DNA of 64,000 nt from Kribbella albertanoniae (GTDB lineage: Bacteria; Actinomycetota; Actinomycetes; Propionibacteriales; Kribbellaceae), in assembly GCF_004348455.1 (NCBI RefSeq), contig NZ_SMKA01000002.1, positions 62,001 to 126,000 on the forward strand, written 5' to 3'. The notes beneath the pieces were generated by a model. The model saw only the letters and a program-made list of their open reading frames with translations. It was not told the DNA's origin and searched no databases. A program made the position numbers and the translations under genes. Shown piece after piece: positions 8,352 to 16,281 of this stretch (its first letter is position 1; the number at the start of each line of letters is the position of its first letter).

Positions 8352-9905
8352 TCAGGAGATTGTTAGCAGTTCGGCGTCGATGAGGTAAGGACCCGGATGG
8401 GTCAGCGCGCGGCCTAACTGGGTCCTGAGCTCGGCTGTCGTCCGGACGCGTGCGCCCGGCACCCCTAGACCGGCCGCCACTGACACATAGTCGATCTCCG
8501 GGGCGGACAGGTCGAAGAACCCAGTGGTCGGCGCCGGCGCGATGCGGCGCAGAATGCCGTAGCCGCGGTTGTTCAGGATGATGGTCGTGACGTTCAGATC
8601 CTCGTGTGCCTGGCTCCAGAAGGCCGCGAGTGCATACATGGCGCTGCCGTCGGACTCCAGACAGACGACCCGACGGTCAGGTACGGCGATCGCCGCACCG
8701 ACGGCCAGCGGTAGACCTTGGCCGATGGCGAATCCACAGCCGGTCAAGAGATCGTGGGGTGGCGCCTCGCGTAACGCGGCCGCGAACTCCGGACCGGAGC
8801 TGTTGGTCTCGTCGACGACTACGGCGTTCTCCGGCAGCATCATCGCCACTACGGTGGCCAGCAACTCGGTCGTCAGCGGTTTGGCAACGGTCGGCAACGC
8901 CAGGGGAGGGCGGCGTGCGGATCTGGTCGGAGCGTCGTACTGACTGGACGACCGGCGACTGGCGTCGGCCAGCTGGAGCAGTGCGGCGGTGGCGTCCTCG
9001 TTCGGAGCCGCGAGTGACCAGATCCGGCAGTCGGCCGGGGCGAGCGTGCCCGGTGCGCCTTGCTGGGCGAACGCCGTCACAGGCAGCCGGGCGCCGGCGA
9101 GGACGAGATGCCGGGTGCCCGCGAGCTGGCGGCGAGCGACAGCCGGATCGGCGGCCAAGCGAGTCAGGAACAGGGAATCCGGTCCACCGGCGAGTAACCG
9201 TGGGAAGGCCTCGGCGACCGGCCGCCAGCCCAGTGTGCGACAGACCTGAGCCGCAACGGACAGACCGTGCCGATCGAGCGCCGTTCCGCCGAGGAGCACG
9301 GTGACGTCGTCGCCAGAGCCGTTGTGAAGCAGCGGGATGAGCTCGTCGACTCCGTTCGATGACGGCGCGGGCAGGCGGAGGCCGGGCGCGTCCCAGACCG
9401 CACCACCGCTCGGCGCGGCCGCTAGGTCGGACGGAACGATCAGCGTGGCGACGCCTGGCGTCGGCAGGTGGGCCGCGACGATCGCGGCGCGGGTGTCCGC
9501 CGTGATCAGTCGCGCGTCGCGAACCGTACGGACCCATCCGGACATCGGTCCGGCCAGGATCTCGATGTCACACTCCAGCGGCCCGTCGAGCTCGTGGTGG
9601 GTCGTGGCGCTCGCGCCGACGAGGTTGACGACCGGCGAGAGCGCGCGTTTGGCGTTGTGCAGGTTGGCCAGTCCGTTGGCCAGGCCGGGGCCTTGATGGA
9701 GGAGCGTCGCGGCAGGCACACCCGACATCCGGGCGAAACCGTCGGCCGCACCGGTCGCGATACCTTCCTCCAGACACAGCACGGTGTGCAGTTCGCTGCT
9801 GAGCCCGGCGGCGAGCAGTTCCAGTTCCGAGCTGCCCGGGTTGGTGAAGCACACCTGCAGACCCGCGAGCCGCAGAGTCTCCACCAGGGCCTCGGCGCCG
9901 TTCAC
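8352..9905 (-). CDS. Thiamine diphosphate enzyme (acetolactate synthase / benzoylformate decarboxylase-like)
   Basis: A 517-aa ThDP-dependent enzyme with the usual three domains. The catalytic glutamate of the PYR domain is in LCLEEGIATGAADGFAR (Glu46/47). The cofactor motif of the PP domain is SDGSAMY...NNRGYG, with Ser in place of the usual Gly before DGS. It would decarboxylate a 2-keto acid or join two carbonyl compounds. The GTG start overlaps the stop of the LLM gene (GTGA), so the two are translationally coupled and probably act in sequence. At 517 aa it is shorter than true AHAS subunits, and no regulatory subunit is nearby, so a dedicated biosynthetic role is likely. Confidence 0.82.
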   Translation of the reverse strand: MNGAEALVETLRLAGLQVCFTNPGSSELELLAAGLSSELHTVLCLEEGIATGAADGFARMSGVPAATLLHQGPGLANGLANLHNAKRALSPVVNLVGASATTHHELDGPLECDIEILAGPMSGWVRTVRDARLITADTRAAIVAAHLPTPGVATLIVPSDLAAAPSGGAVWDAPGLRLPAPSSNGVDELIPLLHNGSGDDVTVLLGGTALDRHGLSVAAQVCRTLGWRPVAEAFPRLLAGGPDSLFLTRLAADPAVARRQLAGTRHLVLAGARLPVTAFAQQGAPGTLAPADCRIWSLAAPNEDATAALLQLADASRRSSSQYDAPTRSARRPPLALPTVAKPLTTELLATVVAMMLPENAVVVDETNSSGPEFAAALREAPPHDLLTGCGFAIGQGLPLAVGAAIAVPDRRVVCLESDGSAMYALAAFWSQAHEDLNVTTIILNNRGYGILRRIAPAPTTGFFDLSAPEIDYVSVAAGLGVPGARVRTTAELRTQLGRALTHPGPYLIDAELLTIS

Positions 9906-10807
9906 GCCGATGCTCCGTCGCGCAGCTCGGCGGACAGTGTCGCGGCCAGCCCTTCCAGGGTCGCGAGCCGGCGGCTCGACGCGGCGTCGTCCGCTCCGGG
10001 CCAGAACACGACCAGATCGGTCACTCCGATCTCGGCGAGACTGCCGGACAGTTCCGCCAGAGCTGCCGGCGAGTCCAGCGCGCCGCCGAACTGCTGGCCG
10101 GCCAGGACCAGACGTCTGATCGTGGACGGGTCACGCTGCACCGTCCGGCAGGCCTCGCTCAGCGCCTCCAGCCGGTTGGGCAGGGCACGGACCGACTCCT
10201 CGAAGCGCTGTGGCCGGAATTTCCGCGAGGGTCCGTTGGTGACCCAGATATCGGCGTACGACGCGGTGGCGCGAAGTCCACTCGGTCCGCTGGCCGCGAC
10301 AGCCAGTGGTAGCCGGGGCCGCTGGACGCACCCTGGACGTAGATGGGCTTCGACGGCCTCGTAGTGGCTGCCGCGGTACGTGGTGACTGCGTGTCGCAGC
10401 AAGCGGTCCAGGAGGTCGGTGAACTCGACCAGGCGCTCGGCCCGGACCCGCGGCGACAACGGCGCCATACCCAGGACCTCGGCGTCGTACCCGTAGGCAC
10501 CGGACCCGATCCCGCAGATGGCGCGCCCGCCGGACACGTCGTCCAGCGTCATCATCTCTTTCGCCAGTGTCACAGGGTGCCGAAAGTTCGGGCTCGCGAC
10601 CAGCGTGCCGAGGTGGACCCGCCGCGTGGAGACCGCCGCGGCCGACAGGACGGGCAACGCCGAGAACCAGGGACCAGCCCGATGATCCCGCCACATCAGA
10701 TGGTCGAGCGTCCAGGCGTGCTCGAAACCCGCTTCGTCCGCGAACCGCCAACTGTCGACCGCACTCGACCACCGCTGCGTTGGCAGTACGACGATGCCGT
10801 AGCGCAC
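9902..10807 (-). CDS. LLM class flavin/F420-dependent oxidoreductase (copy 1)
   Basis: A 301-aa luciferase-like monooxygenase-fold protein. GTG at 10807 follows a perfect AGGAGG (10813-10818), so the longer open frame to 11116 is rejected. Family signatures include the N-terminal strand RYGIVVLPT, HLMWRDHRAGPWFSALPVLS, HLGTLVASPNFRHPVTLAKE and DDVSGGR. It is clearly paralogous to the second LLM protein at 17.5 kb, sharing GPWFS, SPxFRHPV and SGGR blocks. Such enzymes transfer hydride from F420H2 or activate oxygen with FMNH2. In lincomycin and PBD pathways an F420-dependent reductase acts on the LmbB1/B2-derived amino acid; a similar role is conceivable here. Confidence 0.85.
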   Translation of the reverse strand: MRYGIVVLPTQRWSSAVDSWRFADEAGFEHAWTLDHLMWRDHRAGPWFSALPVLSAAAVSTRRVHLGTLVASPNFRHPVTLAKEMMTLDDVSGGRAICGIGSGAYGYDAEVLGMAPLSPRVRAERLVEFTDLLDRLLRHAVTTYRGSHYEAVEAHLRPGCVQRPRLPLAVAASGPSGLRATASYADIWVTNGPSRKFRPQRFEESVRALPNRLEALSEACRTVQRDPSTIRRLVLAGQQFGGALDSPAALAELSGSLAEIGVTDLVVFWPGADDAASSRRLATLEGLAATLSAELRDGASA

Positions 10808-10884
10808 GGACAGCCTCCTGGTCCCGGACTCCCGAGCGAGCAGCCCGGCCTCCACCAGAAGTACCTGCCGACGCCATCGCCGCC

Positions 10885-10901
10885 ATACAGATGACCTACA
10901 G
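10885..10901 (-). promoter_or_regulatory. SARP-type direct repeat before LLM-TPP operon
   Basis: Minus-strand GTA triplets at 10897-10899 and 10886-10888 are 11 bp apart (TGTAG, then TGTAT). It lies about 80 bp before the GTG at 10807 and is back-to-back with the plus-strand box at 10920. Confidence 0.6.
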
Positions 10902-10919
10902 AGCGGTCCGCGGCCGCGT

Positions 10920-10937
10920 GTATCGGCGGCGTAGGTC
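10920..10937 (+). promoter_or_regulatory. SARP-type direct repeat before DAO-family gene
   Basis: Plus-strand GTA triplets at 10920-10922 and 10931-10933 (GTATCGGCGGCGTAGG) are 11 bp apart, about 46 bp before the GTG at 10983. The divergent intergenic region therefore carries one box for each direction. Confidence 0.6.
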
Positions 10938-10982
10938 GCGCGGCGAGCGTGAGGTGACAACCCATCGAGGAAGGCGGCGACC

Positions 10983-12131
10983 GTGCACAATGCCCGATCC
11001 GCCGAGGTAATCATCATCGGCGCAGGCGTGGTGGGAATGTCCATCGCGTGGCATCTCGGTCTGCAGGGCATCCACTGTCTCTGCGTGGAGCAGAACACCA
11101 TCGGCGCGGGCGCCACCAGCGTTCAGGCCGGTGGCGTCCGGACCCAGTGGACGACGCCGGTCACGATCGCGATGGCCGTCGAGTCGTCGCGCTTCTACGG
11201 CGATATCGACAGCCGCCTGAGCCCGGCCGTCGACCCTTCGTTCGACGCCGGCGGCTACCTGTTCGCGGCGACCGAGGAATCCACCCTGCGTGAGCTGGAA
11301 CAGGCGGTGGAGTTGCAGCGGAGTCTGGGGGTCGACACTTCGGTGCTCGACACCACGGGGGTGGCGGCGCTCGTCGACGGACTGGTCGCCGACGAGATCG
11401 TCGGAGGTACCTTCAACGGGGCCGACGGCTACTTCGATCGGCCCGATGTCGTCGCACAGGCCTTCGCGGACGCCGCCGTACGCTCCGGGCTTGCGTTCGT
11501 GAAGGGCACGGTGGACCGGATCACGGCCGACGGTCCGGACTGGACGGTGGTACTCGATGATCGCCGCACCTACACGGCTCCGCTCGTCGTCGTCGCCGCC
11601 GGCCTGGACACGGCCGGCCTGGTCGCGACCCAGGACGTGCCGCTGCCGGTACATGCCGCGCCCCGTTCGATGTTCCTCAGCGAGCCGCACGAGGGACAAC
11701 TGGTCCGTCCGTTGCTGATCCTTCAGGACCAGCGGTTCGTGGTCAAACACCTGGCCGACGGCAGGATCCTGGCGTGTGACCTGACCTACGAGGATTCCGG
11801 ATCGGTCGCCGACCGGAACTGCCGGTCGAAGATCGCCGACGTACTGCGCCGCTTCCTGCCGGAGGTCTCGTCGATCGCGTTCCCGCGCGTCCGGGTCGGC
11901 GCGTACGACGTGACACCGGACAACCAGTTGGTCGTCGGGCCGCTGCCGGCCCGGCCGGGACTCTGGGTGGCGACCGGGATGAACGGCCGCGGCATGATGC
12001 TCGCACCCGCGGTCGGCCGGATGATCGCCGACGCGATCACGCTCGGCGCCGCCGACGCGATCCCCGCCGAGCTGCTGCCCGAGCGGTTCACGAGCGGACG
12101 GCCACTCGCCGCCGAGGGACAGATGCTGTAG
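10983..12131 (+). CDS. FAD-dependent oxidoreductase, DAO / sarcosine oxidase-like
   Basis: A 382-aa flavoenzyme of the D-amino-acid oxidase superfamily. The dinucleotide-binding fold opens the protein (VIIIGAGVVGMSIAWHL), followed by QAGGVRTQW as in glycine/sarcosine oxidases, and the C-terminal FAD-contacting block is TGMNGRGMMLAPAVG. It would oxidise an amine, imino acid or secondary amino acid to an imine, releasing H2O2 or passing electrons on. The GTG start follows GAGGAAGG. It sits alone between two SARP-type boxes, ahead of the LmbB1/B2-like pair, so oxidation of an intermediate of that branch is plausible. Confidence 0.85.
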   Translation: MHNARSAEVIIIGAGVVGMSIAWHLGLQGIHCLCVEQNTIGAGATSVQAGGVRTQWTTPVTIAMAVESSRFYGDIDSRLSPAVDPSFDAGGYLFAATEESTLRELEQAVELQRSLGVDTSVLDTTGVAALVDGLVADEIVGGTFNGADGYFDRPDVVAQAFADAAVRSGLAFVKGTVDRITADGPDWTVVLDDRRTYTAPLVVVAAGLDTAGLVATQDVPLPVHAAPRSMFLSEPHEGQLVRPLLILQDQRFVVKHLADGRILACDLTYEDSGSVADRNCRSKIADVLRRFLPEVSSIAFPRVRVGAYDVTPDNQLVVGPLPARPGLWVATGMNGRGMMLAPAVGRMIADAITLGAADAIPAELLPERFTSGRPLAAEGQML

Positions 12132-12160
12132 CCACCCCGGCCGAAGGGTGTGCGATCTGC

Positions 12161-12178
12161 GTATCGGTCGCGTACTCG
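12161..12178 (+). promoter_or_regulatory. SARP-type direct repeat before LmbB1/B2-like operon
   Basis: GTA triplets at 12161-12163 and 12172-12174 (GCGTATCGGTCGCGTACTC) are 11 bp apart, about 55 bp before the GTG at 12231. Confidence 0.55.
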
Positions 12179-12230
12179 GCCCGTCGAGCATCGGTGATGA
12201 CTCAACTGGTACAGCGCAGGGAGGAAGCCT

Positions 12231-12731
12231 GTGGTTGTCATCTCCGACGAGCGATCGCCGACCGAAGCTCTGGTGGTGGGCCTGCACCATGTCGCCATCC
12301 AGACACACAGACTGGACGACACAGTGGCCTGGTACGTCGCTTTCCTCGGCGGGGAGCAGACCTGGACGCTGACCGAGTTCTCCGACCTCACCCGGGAGCG
12401 CCTGCCGGGGATCAGCCGCCTGACCGAGGTGCGGATCGGCAACCAGCACCTGCACCTGTTCGAGCGGACGGATCTCGATCCGCGCGACCCGGCCGCACGG
12501 GTCGAGGGCGTCCAACACCTGTGTTTCCAGGTGCGCGACGCCGAGCACCTGGAAACGCTCCGGGTGCGATGGCTCGAACTCGCGGACGCGGACCGATTCG
12601 CCGGCCGGACCGCGAACCCGCCGACGGCGATCGTCGAGGACTCCGACGGCATCCGGTGCTTCTACGCCGACGACCCGGACGGCACGGAACTCGAGCTGGT
12701 CTGGATCCCGACGACGACCGGCCAGGGCTGA
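12231..12731 (+). CDS. VOC-family dioxygenase, L-DOPA 2,3-dioxygenase (LmbB1)-like
   Basis: A 166-aa single-domain vicinal-oxygen-chelate protein. The three expected metal ligands are present: His20 in LHHVAIQT, His96 in VQHLCFQV, and Glu155 in DGTELELVW. The size and architecture match the small VOC extradiol dioxygenases that cleave L-DOPA in lincomycin (LmbB1), PBD and hormaomycin pathways, giving a product that cyclises to a dihydropyrrole amino acid. The assignment rests mainly on the next gene, which resembles the partner tyrosine hydroxylase and starts 1 bp after this stop. GGGAGGAAG precedes the GTG. Alternatively it is another VOC lyase or epimerase. Confidence 0.6.
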   Translation: MVVISDERSPTEALVVGLHHVAIQTHRLDDTVAWYVAFLGGEQTWTLTEFSDLTRERLPGISRLTEVRIGNQHLHLFERTDLDPRDPAARVEGVQHLCFQVRDAEHLETLRVRWLELADADRFAGRTANPPTAIVEDSDGIRCFYADDPDGTELELVWIPTTTGQG

Positions 12732-12732
12732 G

Positions 12733-13635
12733 ATGGCCGTCTTCCTGGCCGAACTCCCGGCCGGTGGGCAATGGGACTTCGGTGGCCGCGAGTACGGGCT
12801 GGAACCGCTGGTACTCCCGCCGCCGGGTGATCCGACCGAGCCCGCCGACGAGAATTCCTGGACCGAGCGGGTTCGGGTCTGCCGGCAGCTCGAAGCCGTG
12901 CTGGACAATCCGCGCTCGGTCAGCCTGGAGGCGCCGCCGGACGACCTGGTGTACTGGTTCCGCTGGATCACCGGACACCAGGTCAGCTTCGTGTTGTGGC
13001 GCCTGATCGCGCAGACGCTCGCCGATCTGGAGTCGGGCCGGGTGAGCCCGGAGGCCGCGTCAACGACACTGGCCGGCCACATCAACGGCTGCAGTGTGAT
13101 GCTGCTCTACACCGGATCGTGCCCGCCGGACATCTATCACGCCGTGATCCGGGCCAGCATGCGGTTGCATCACCCGGCGTTCAGCGGGACCTGGGCCCCG
13201 GACTACGGCCCGGTGCGTGCGCTCTTCCGCCGAAGTATGACGGTGGGCGAGCCCGACGGGCCGGTGGCCCGAGCCGTCCGTACCAACCAGTTGATGCACG
13301 CCGGCGTCGCTGCCGCGCTGGTACCGGACGGGCCTTCGCTGCTCCAGGCCTGTGGGCTGGACGGATCGTCCGACCTGCGCCAGCTACAGGCCATCTACGA
13401 CTGCTATTTTCTGACGCTGCGCGCTCGGACGACGCAGGGTTCGATGGTTGCCCAGCTCCTGCGCCGGCTGACCGCGATCGTCCAGGACCTGGATGTCTTC
13501 GGCCTGCGTCCCGGGCTTCTCGACGAGCCTGGATTCGGCACGCCCGGCATTCGGCAGCTGGCGGATGACTCCGGGCGGATTCTCGCGGGGGTGGCGACGG
13601 CAGTGGCCGAACCCCGGCCACGCCGTCGCCGGTAA
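12733..13635 (+). CDS. Probable heme-dependent L-tyrosine 3-hydroxylase (LmbB2/TyrH-like)
   Basis: A 300-aa protein without common signature motifs. From memory, its blocks resemble the histidine-ligated heme tyrosine hydroxylases (LmbB2, anthramycin Orf13, TyrH): an N-terminal WDFGG...LEPL strand, the LVYWFRWITGHQVSFVLWR segment (about residues 73-91), MLLYTGSCPPDIYH, and PAFSGTWAPDYGPV. Those enzymes use H2O2 to convert L-tyrosine to L-DOPA. The neighbouring VOC gene, 1 bp upstream, would be the DOPA-cleaving partner, which strengthens the case. The last residues (PRPRRRR) are a basic tail. It is convergent with the dehydrogenase gene, 5 bp away. A profile search is needed to raise this beyond a good guess. 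Confidence 0.55.
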   Translation: MAVFLAELPAGGQWDFGGREYGLEPLVLPPPGDPTEPADENSWTERVRVCRQLEAVLDNPRSVSLEAPPDDLVYWFRWITGHQVSFVLWRLIAQTLADLESGRVSPEAASTTLAGHINGCSVMLLYTGSCPPDIYHAVIRASMRLHHPAFSGTWAPDYGPVRALFRRSMTVGEPDGPVARAVRTNQLMHAGVAAALVPDGPSLLQACGLDGSSDLRQLQAIYDCYFLTLRARTTQGSMVAQLLRRLTAIVQDLDVFGLRPGLLDEPGFGTPGIRQLADDSGRILAGVATAVAEPRPRRRR

Positions 13636-13640
13636 CCGGC

Positions 13641-14831
13641 TCAGAGCCGGACCAGGAGATCGTCGGGGAGCTGTGCCGACAGCCATTGCCGGCGCAGCGC
13701 CGCGGTGAAGATGCTGCCCAGCTCCGCGCTGTAGGCGAAGGAGTCCTCGGGCCGCAACGGCCCCGCGTCGAAATCCAGTTCCGCGCGCATGACCTCGCGG
13801 GCCGCATCGGTGAAGTGCGCGGTCCCGTCCGCGTCGAACCGGTCGATCCCGTCGAACCGCTGGCCGGAGTTGTTGATCTCGAGTGCCGCCGCCTCGCTCA
13901 GGTTCTCCGGAAGGTCGAGACGCAGTTCGCCGCCGTCGGCCTGGGCGGTCCAGCCCCCGACCCGGCCGCCGAATCCCGGTACGTGCACCAGAGCGGACTC
14001 GCCGCTGAGCAGCGGACGCAGGACGCTGACCGCCGACGCGGCCGTCATCAGCTGACCGTCGCGACCACCCGTGCGAGGCTCTCGGACCGAGAGCTGGCGG
14101 AACAGCTCGGCCGGGTCGAGCTGCTTGGTCAGTTCCTCGCCGTCGCAGCGGATACCGAGGTGGTACGGCGCTCCGTTCGTCTGCCCCTGGCGCGAGACCG
14201 AGAAGCTCACGTAGTGATGCGCGATGAAGCGGATCTCGACCTTCTCGGCCTCGACCCCGAGCTCACCGGCGACCAGCGAGCGGAGCCCGGGAACGTAGTT
14301 CGCGACGTTGCCGATCCCGGCGTCCGGGGACAGCCCGGCCGGTGCGAGTGCGGGATGGACGGCGTCCGGGAAGGCCGCGTTCACCACGGTCGGCCGGACG
14401 CCGGACGCCCGCACCGCGAGCATCAGCGCCCGGGCCGGCGCCAGGTGCATGCTGAGCCAGGGGCCGTAGCCGGCCTTGATCAGCCGGGCCGTGCCTTCGC
14501 GCGGCAGTTGGGTGATGACATGCCAGGCCTGCAGGGACATCGCGTTGAAGATGACGTCGGGCCGGAACGACGCGATGACGTCGGCGGTACGGGACTCGTC
14601 CTCGATGTCGGTGACCGCCCAGTCGATGGCCGGGAGATGTCCCAGCTGATTCGCCGACAGCCGGGCCATGTTCGCGGTCCGTAGCGTTTTGTCACTGTTG
14701 CGTCCGACCACCCGGATCCGGGCCTGGGTCGGACTGTGGGCGAGCAAGGCCAGTGCCTTGGTCGCCACGTCACCGGTCCCGAAGACCAGGAGTCGGCGGG
14801 ATCGGGTGGTGGGGTGGGTACTTTCGGGCAT
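13641..14831 (-). CDS. NAD(P)-binding saccharopine dehydrogenase-like protein
   Basis: A 396-aa protein with an N-terminal Rossmann domain (LLVFGTGDVATKALALL, then RVVGRNSDKT) and a separate C-terminal alpha/beta domain, the layout of saccharopine dehydrogenase-like reductases. It could reductively couple an amine to a keto acid or oxidise an amino acid. GAGGTG precedes the ATG at 14831; an ATG at 14861 that overlaps the upstream stop as ATGA is an alternative. It follows the ATP-grasp gene in one operon, which suggests they work on the same intermediate. The substrate is unknown. Confidence 0.65.
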   Translation of the reverse strand: MPESTHPTTRSRRLLVFGTGDVATKALALLAHSPTQARIRVVGRNSDKTLRTANMARLSANQLGHLPAIDWAVTDIEDESRTADVIASFRPDVIFNAMSLQAWHVITQLPREGTARLIKAGYGPWLSMHLAPARALMLAVRASGVRPTVVNAAFPDAVHPALAPAGLSPDAGIGNVANYVPGLRSLVAGELGVEAEKVEIRFIAHHYVSFSVSRQGQTNGAPYHLGIRCDGEELTKQLDPAELFRQLSVREPRTGGRDGQLMTAASAVSVLRPLLSGESALVHVPGFGGRVGGWTAQADGGELRLDLPENLSEAAALEINNSGQRFDGIDRFDADGTAHFTDAAREVMRAELDFDAGPLRPEDSFAYSAELGSIFTAALRRQWLSAQLPDDLLVRL

Positions 14832-14857
14832 GTCCGGTTCACCTCGATGTGGAGTGC

Positions 14858-16114
14858 TCATGCGTACGTGATCCAGTTGGCGGCTTCCAGCTGGTCGATG
14901 GTGGCCGTCAGCTCGGCCAGGCTGTGCGCGGTCCCGATCGCGGCGGCGACCCCGCTGTCGTTGCCCAGCTGCCACCGCACCGGCATCCCGCGGCGGGCGC
15001 GGACGATCACCCGTTCGACGTTGCGGACGCGACGCAGTGCCGCGACGTCGTGAACAGCGGTGACGCTGACGGCGTCCGGCGGCGGCATCAGCAGGTACTG
15101 GAAGGAGATGGGTCCCTGCTGCCGGGGAATGACTGCCGGCAACGGCAGCCCCAGTGCGCTGCGGACAGCCAGCTCGACCGGGTCGCTGTGCCCGGTCGAC
15201 CGAGCCAGCTGGTCGACCCAGCCGCCGAGCCGACCGTTGACCTCGATGACTCGCGGGCCGCTGGGAGTCAGTTTGATCTCAGCGCCGGCGATACCCGTCC
15301 GGATACCCACGGCCCGGATCGCGCGGCAGGCGAGCTGCGCGGCGGCTTCCACGGTGGCGTCGTCCGACGCCGACTGCCCGGCGTACCCGCCGCGTTCGCG
15401 GAACGGAGCGGCGAGCCGGAACTTGCTCGTCACGAGCACGGGCTCGACAGTGTCCTCCGTGCACAGGCAGTCGACACCGAGGTAGTCGCCCCACGGCTGG
15501 TCGATCGGTGTGCCCGTCAAGAGCTCCTCGAGGAGGAGTTCGCGCTCGGGGAGTCCGGCGCCGTTCGGATCGGGTGCCAGCAGCGTGGCCGCGGCTCTCC
15601 GGCACTCGTCCGGAGTGCCGACCACGAAGGTGTTGCGGCTCGCGACGCCGGTGATCGGCTTCAGTACGGCGGGCAGGCCGACGACCCGGACGGCCGTTGC
15701 GACGTCGTCGACGGATCGGATCGGATGGAAGCGCACCGAGTCGACACCGGCGCGGGCGAGGGATTCGCGCTGTGCATCCTTGCGGGTGATGGCGTCGAGA
15801 GCAGCGGTCGGATGGTGCTCGAGACCGAGCCACTCGGCCAGCAGCGACGTCGTTCGCAGCTGACGCTCACTGAAGGTCAGGATGCCGACCGGCCGGAACT
15901 GGCGCAGCTGTTCGGCGACCTGGTCCGGCGCGGCGCCGGCCTCGTCGACGATCGGGCCGAGCCGCTCCAGGACCGGTCGCATCTCCCGTGTGTACGCCGA
16001 ATCCGTGGCGACGAAGACGGTTCGGTGACCCAGCTCCTGAGCCGCCTGCCGCATCCGGGTCGGGGCCACACTGCCCTCGTCGTAGACCACGGCGAGCCAT
16101 CGATCGGTCTGCAT
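14858..16114 (-). CDS. ATP-grasp ligase (copy 1)
   Basis: A 418-aa ATP-grasp enzyme, forming an acyl-phosphate and ligating it to an amine or thiol. Visible are the start of the grasp lobe (RKDAQRESLARAGV), the ATP-lysine strand PAVLKPITGVASRNTFVV, and the Mg-binding GAEIKLTPSGPRVIEVNGRLGG block with conserved Glu and Asn. GGGAGGTG precedes the ATG at 16114; the open frame upstream is rejected. A second, unrelated-looking ATP-grasp gene diverges from the same control region. In carrier-based pathways such enzymes load or extend amino acids (as BtrJ does) or form dipeptides. Substrates here are unknown. Confidence 0.82.
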   Translation of the reverse strand: MQTDRWLAVVYDEGSVAPTRMRQAAQELGHRTVFVATDSAYTREMRPVLERLGPIVDEAGAAPDQVAEQLRQFRPVGILTFSERQLRTTSLLAEWLGLEHHPTAALDAITRKDAQRESLARAGVDSVRFHPIRSVDDVATAVRVVGLPAVLKPITGVASRNTFVVGTPDECRRAAATLLAPDPNGAGLPERELLLEELLTGTPIDQPWGDYLGVDCLCTEDTVEPVLVTSKFRLAAPFRERGGYAGQSASDDATVEAAAQLACRAIRAVGIRTGIAGAEIKLTPSGPRVIEVNGRLGGWVDQLARSTGHSDPVELAVRSALGLPLPAVIPRQQGPISFQYLLMPPPDAVSVTAVHDVAALRRVRNVERVIVRARRGMPVRWQLGNDSGVAAAIGTAHSLAELTATIDQLEAANWITYA

Positions 16115-16160
16115 CGGCTCACCTCCCTGGGGATCGGTGACCCAACGGTCGCCGCCGCAG

Positions 16161-16188
16161 CTACACCGGAAGTACAAGCGGCGTACCC
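16161..16188 (-). promoter_or_regulatory. SARP-type triple repeat before ATP-grasp 1 operon
   Basis: Minus-strand GTA triplets at 16184-16186, 16173-16175 and 16162-16164 are in perfect 11-bp register (GGTAC, TTGTAC, GTGTAG), about 47 bp before the ATG at 16114. Confidence 0.7.
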
Positions 16189-16231
16189 GCGCGGGACCGT
16201 CGCGCGCCGGCCGATCGTTGCCCAGGGAACC

Positions 16232-16260
16232 GAATACTGCGGACGTATCGGTGCTGTAGC
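16232..16260 (+). promoter_or_regulatory. SARP-type triple repeat before ATP-grasp 2 operon
   Basis: Plus-strand ATA, GTA and GTA triplets at 16232-16234, 16243-16245 and 16254-16256 are in perfect 11-bp register, only about 25 bp before the ATG at 16282. The transcript may have a very short leader. Confidence 0.7.
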
Positions 16261-16281
16261 CCATCGGGCGACGGTCGATCC

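Noticed and set aside
10896-13085. 729-codon minus-strand open frame
   Set aside because: It is antisense to the DAO oxidase and the LmbB1/B2-like genes, with no family features.
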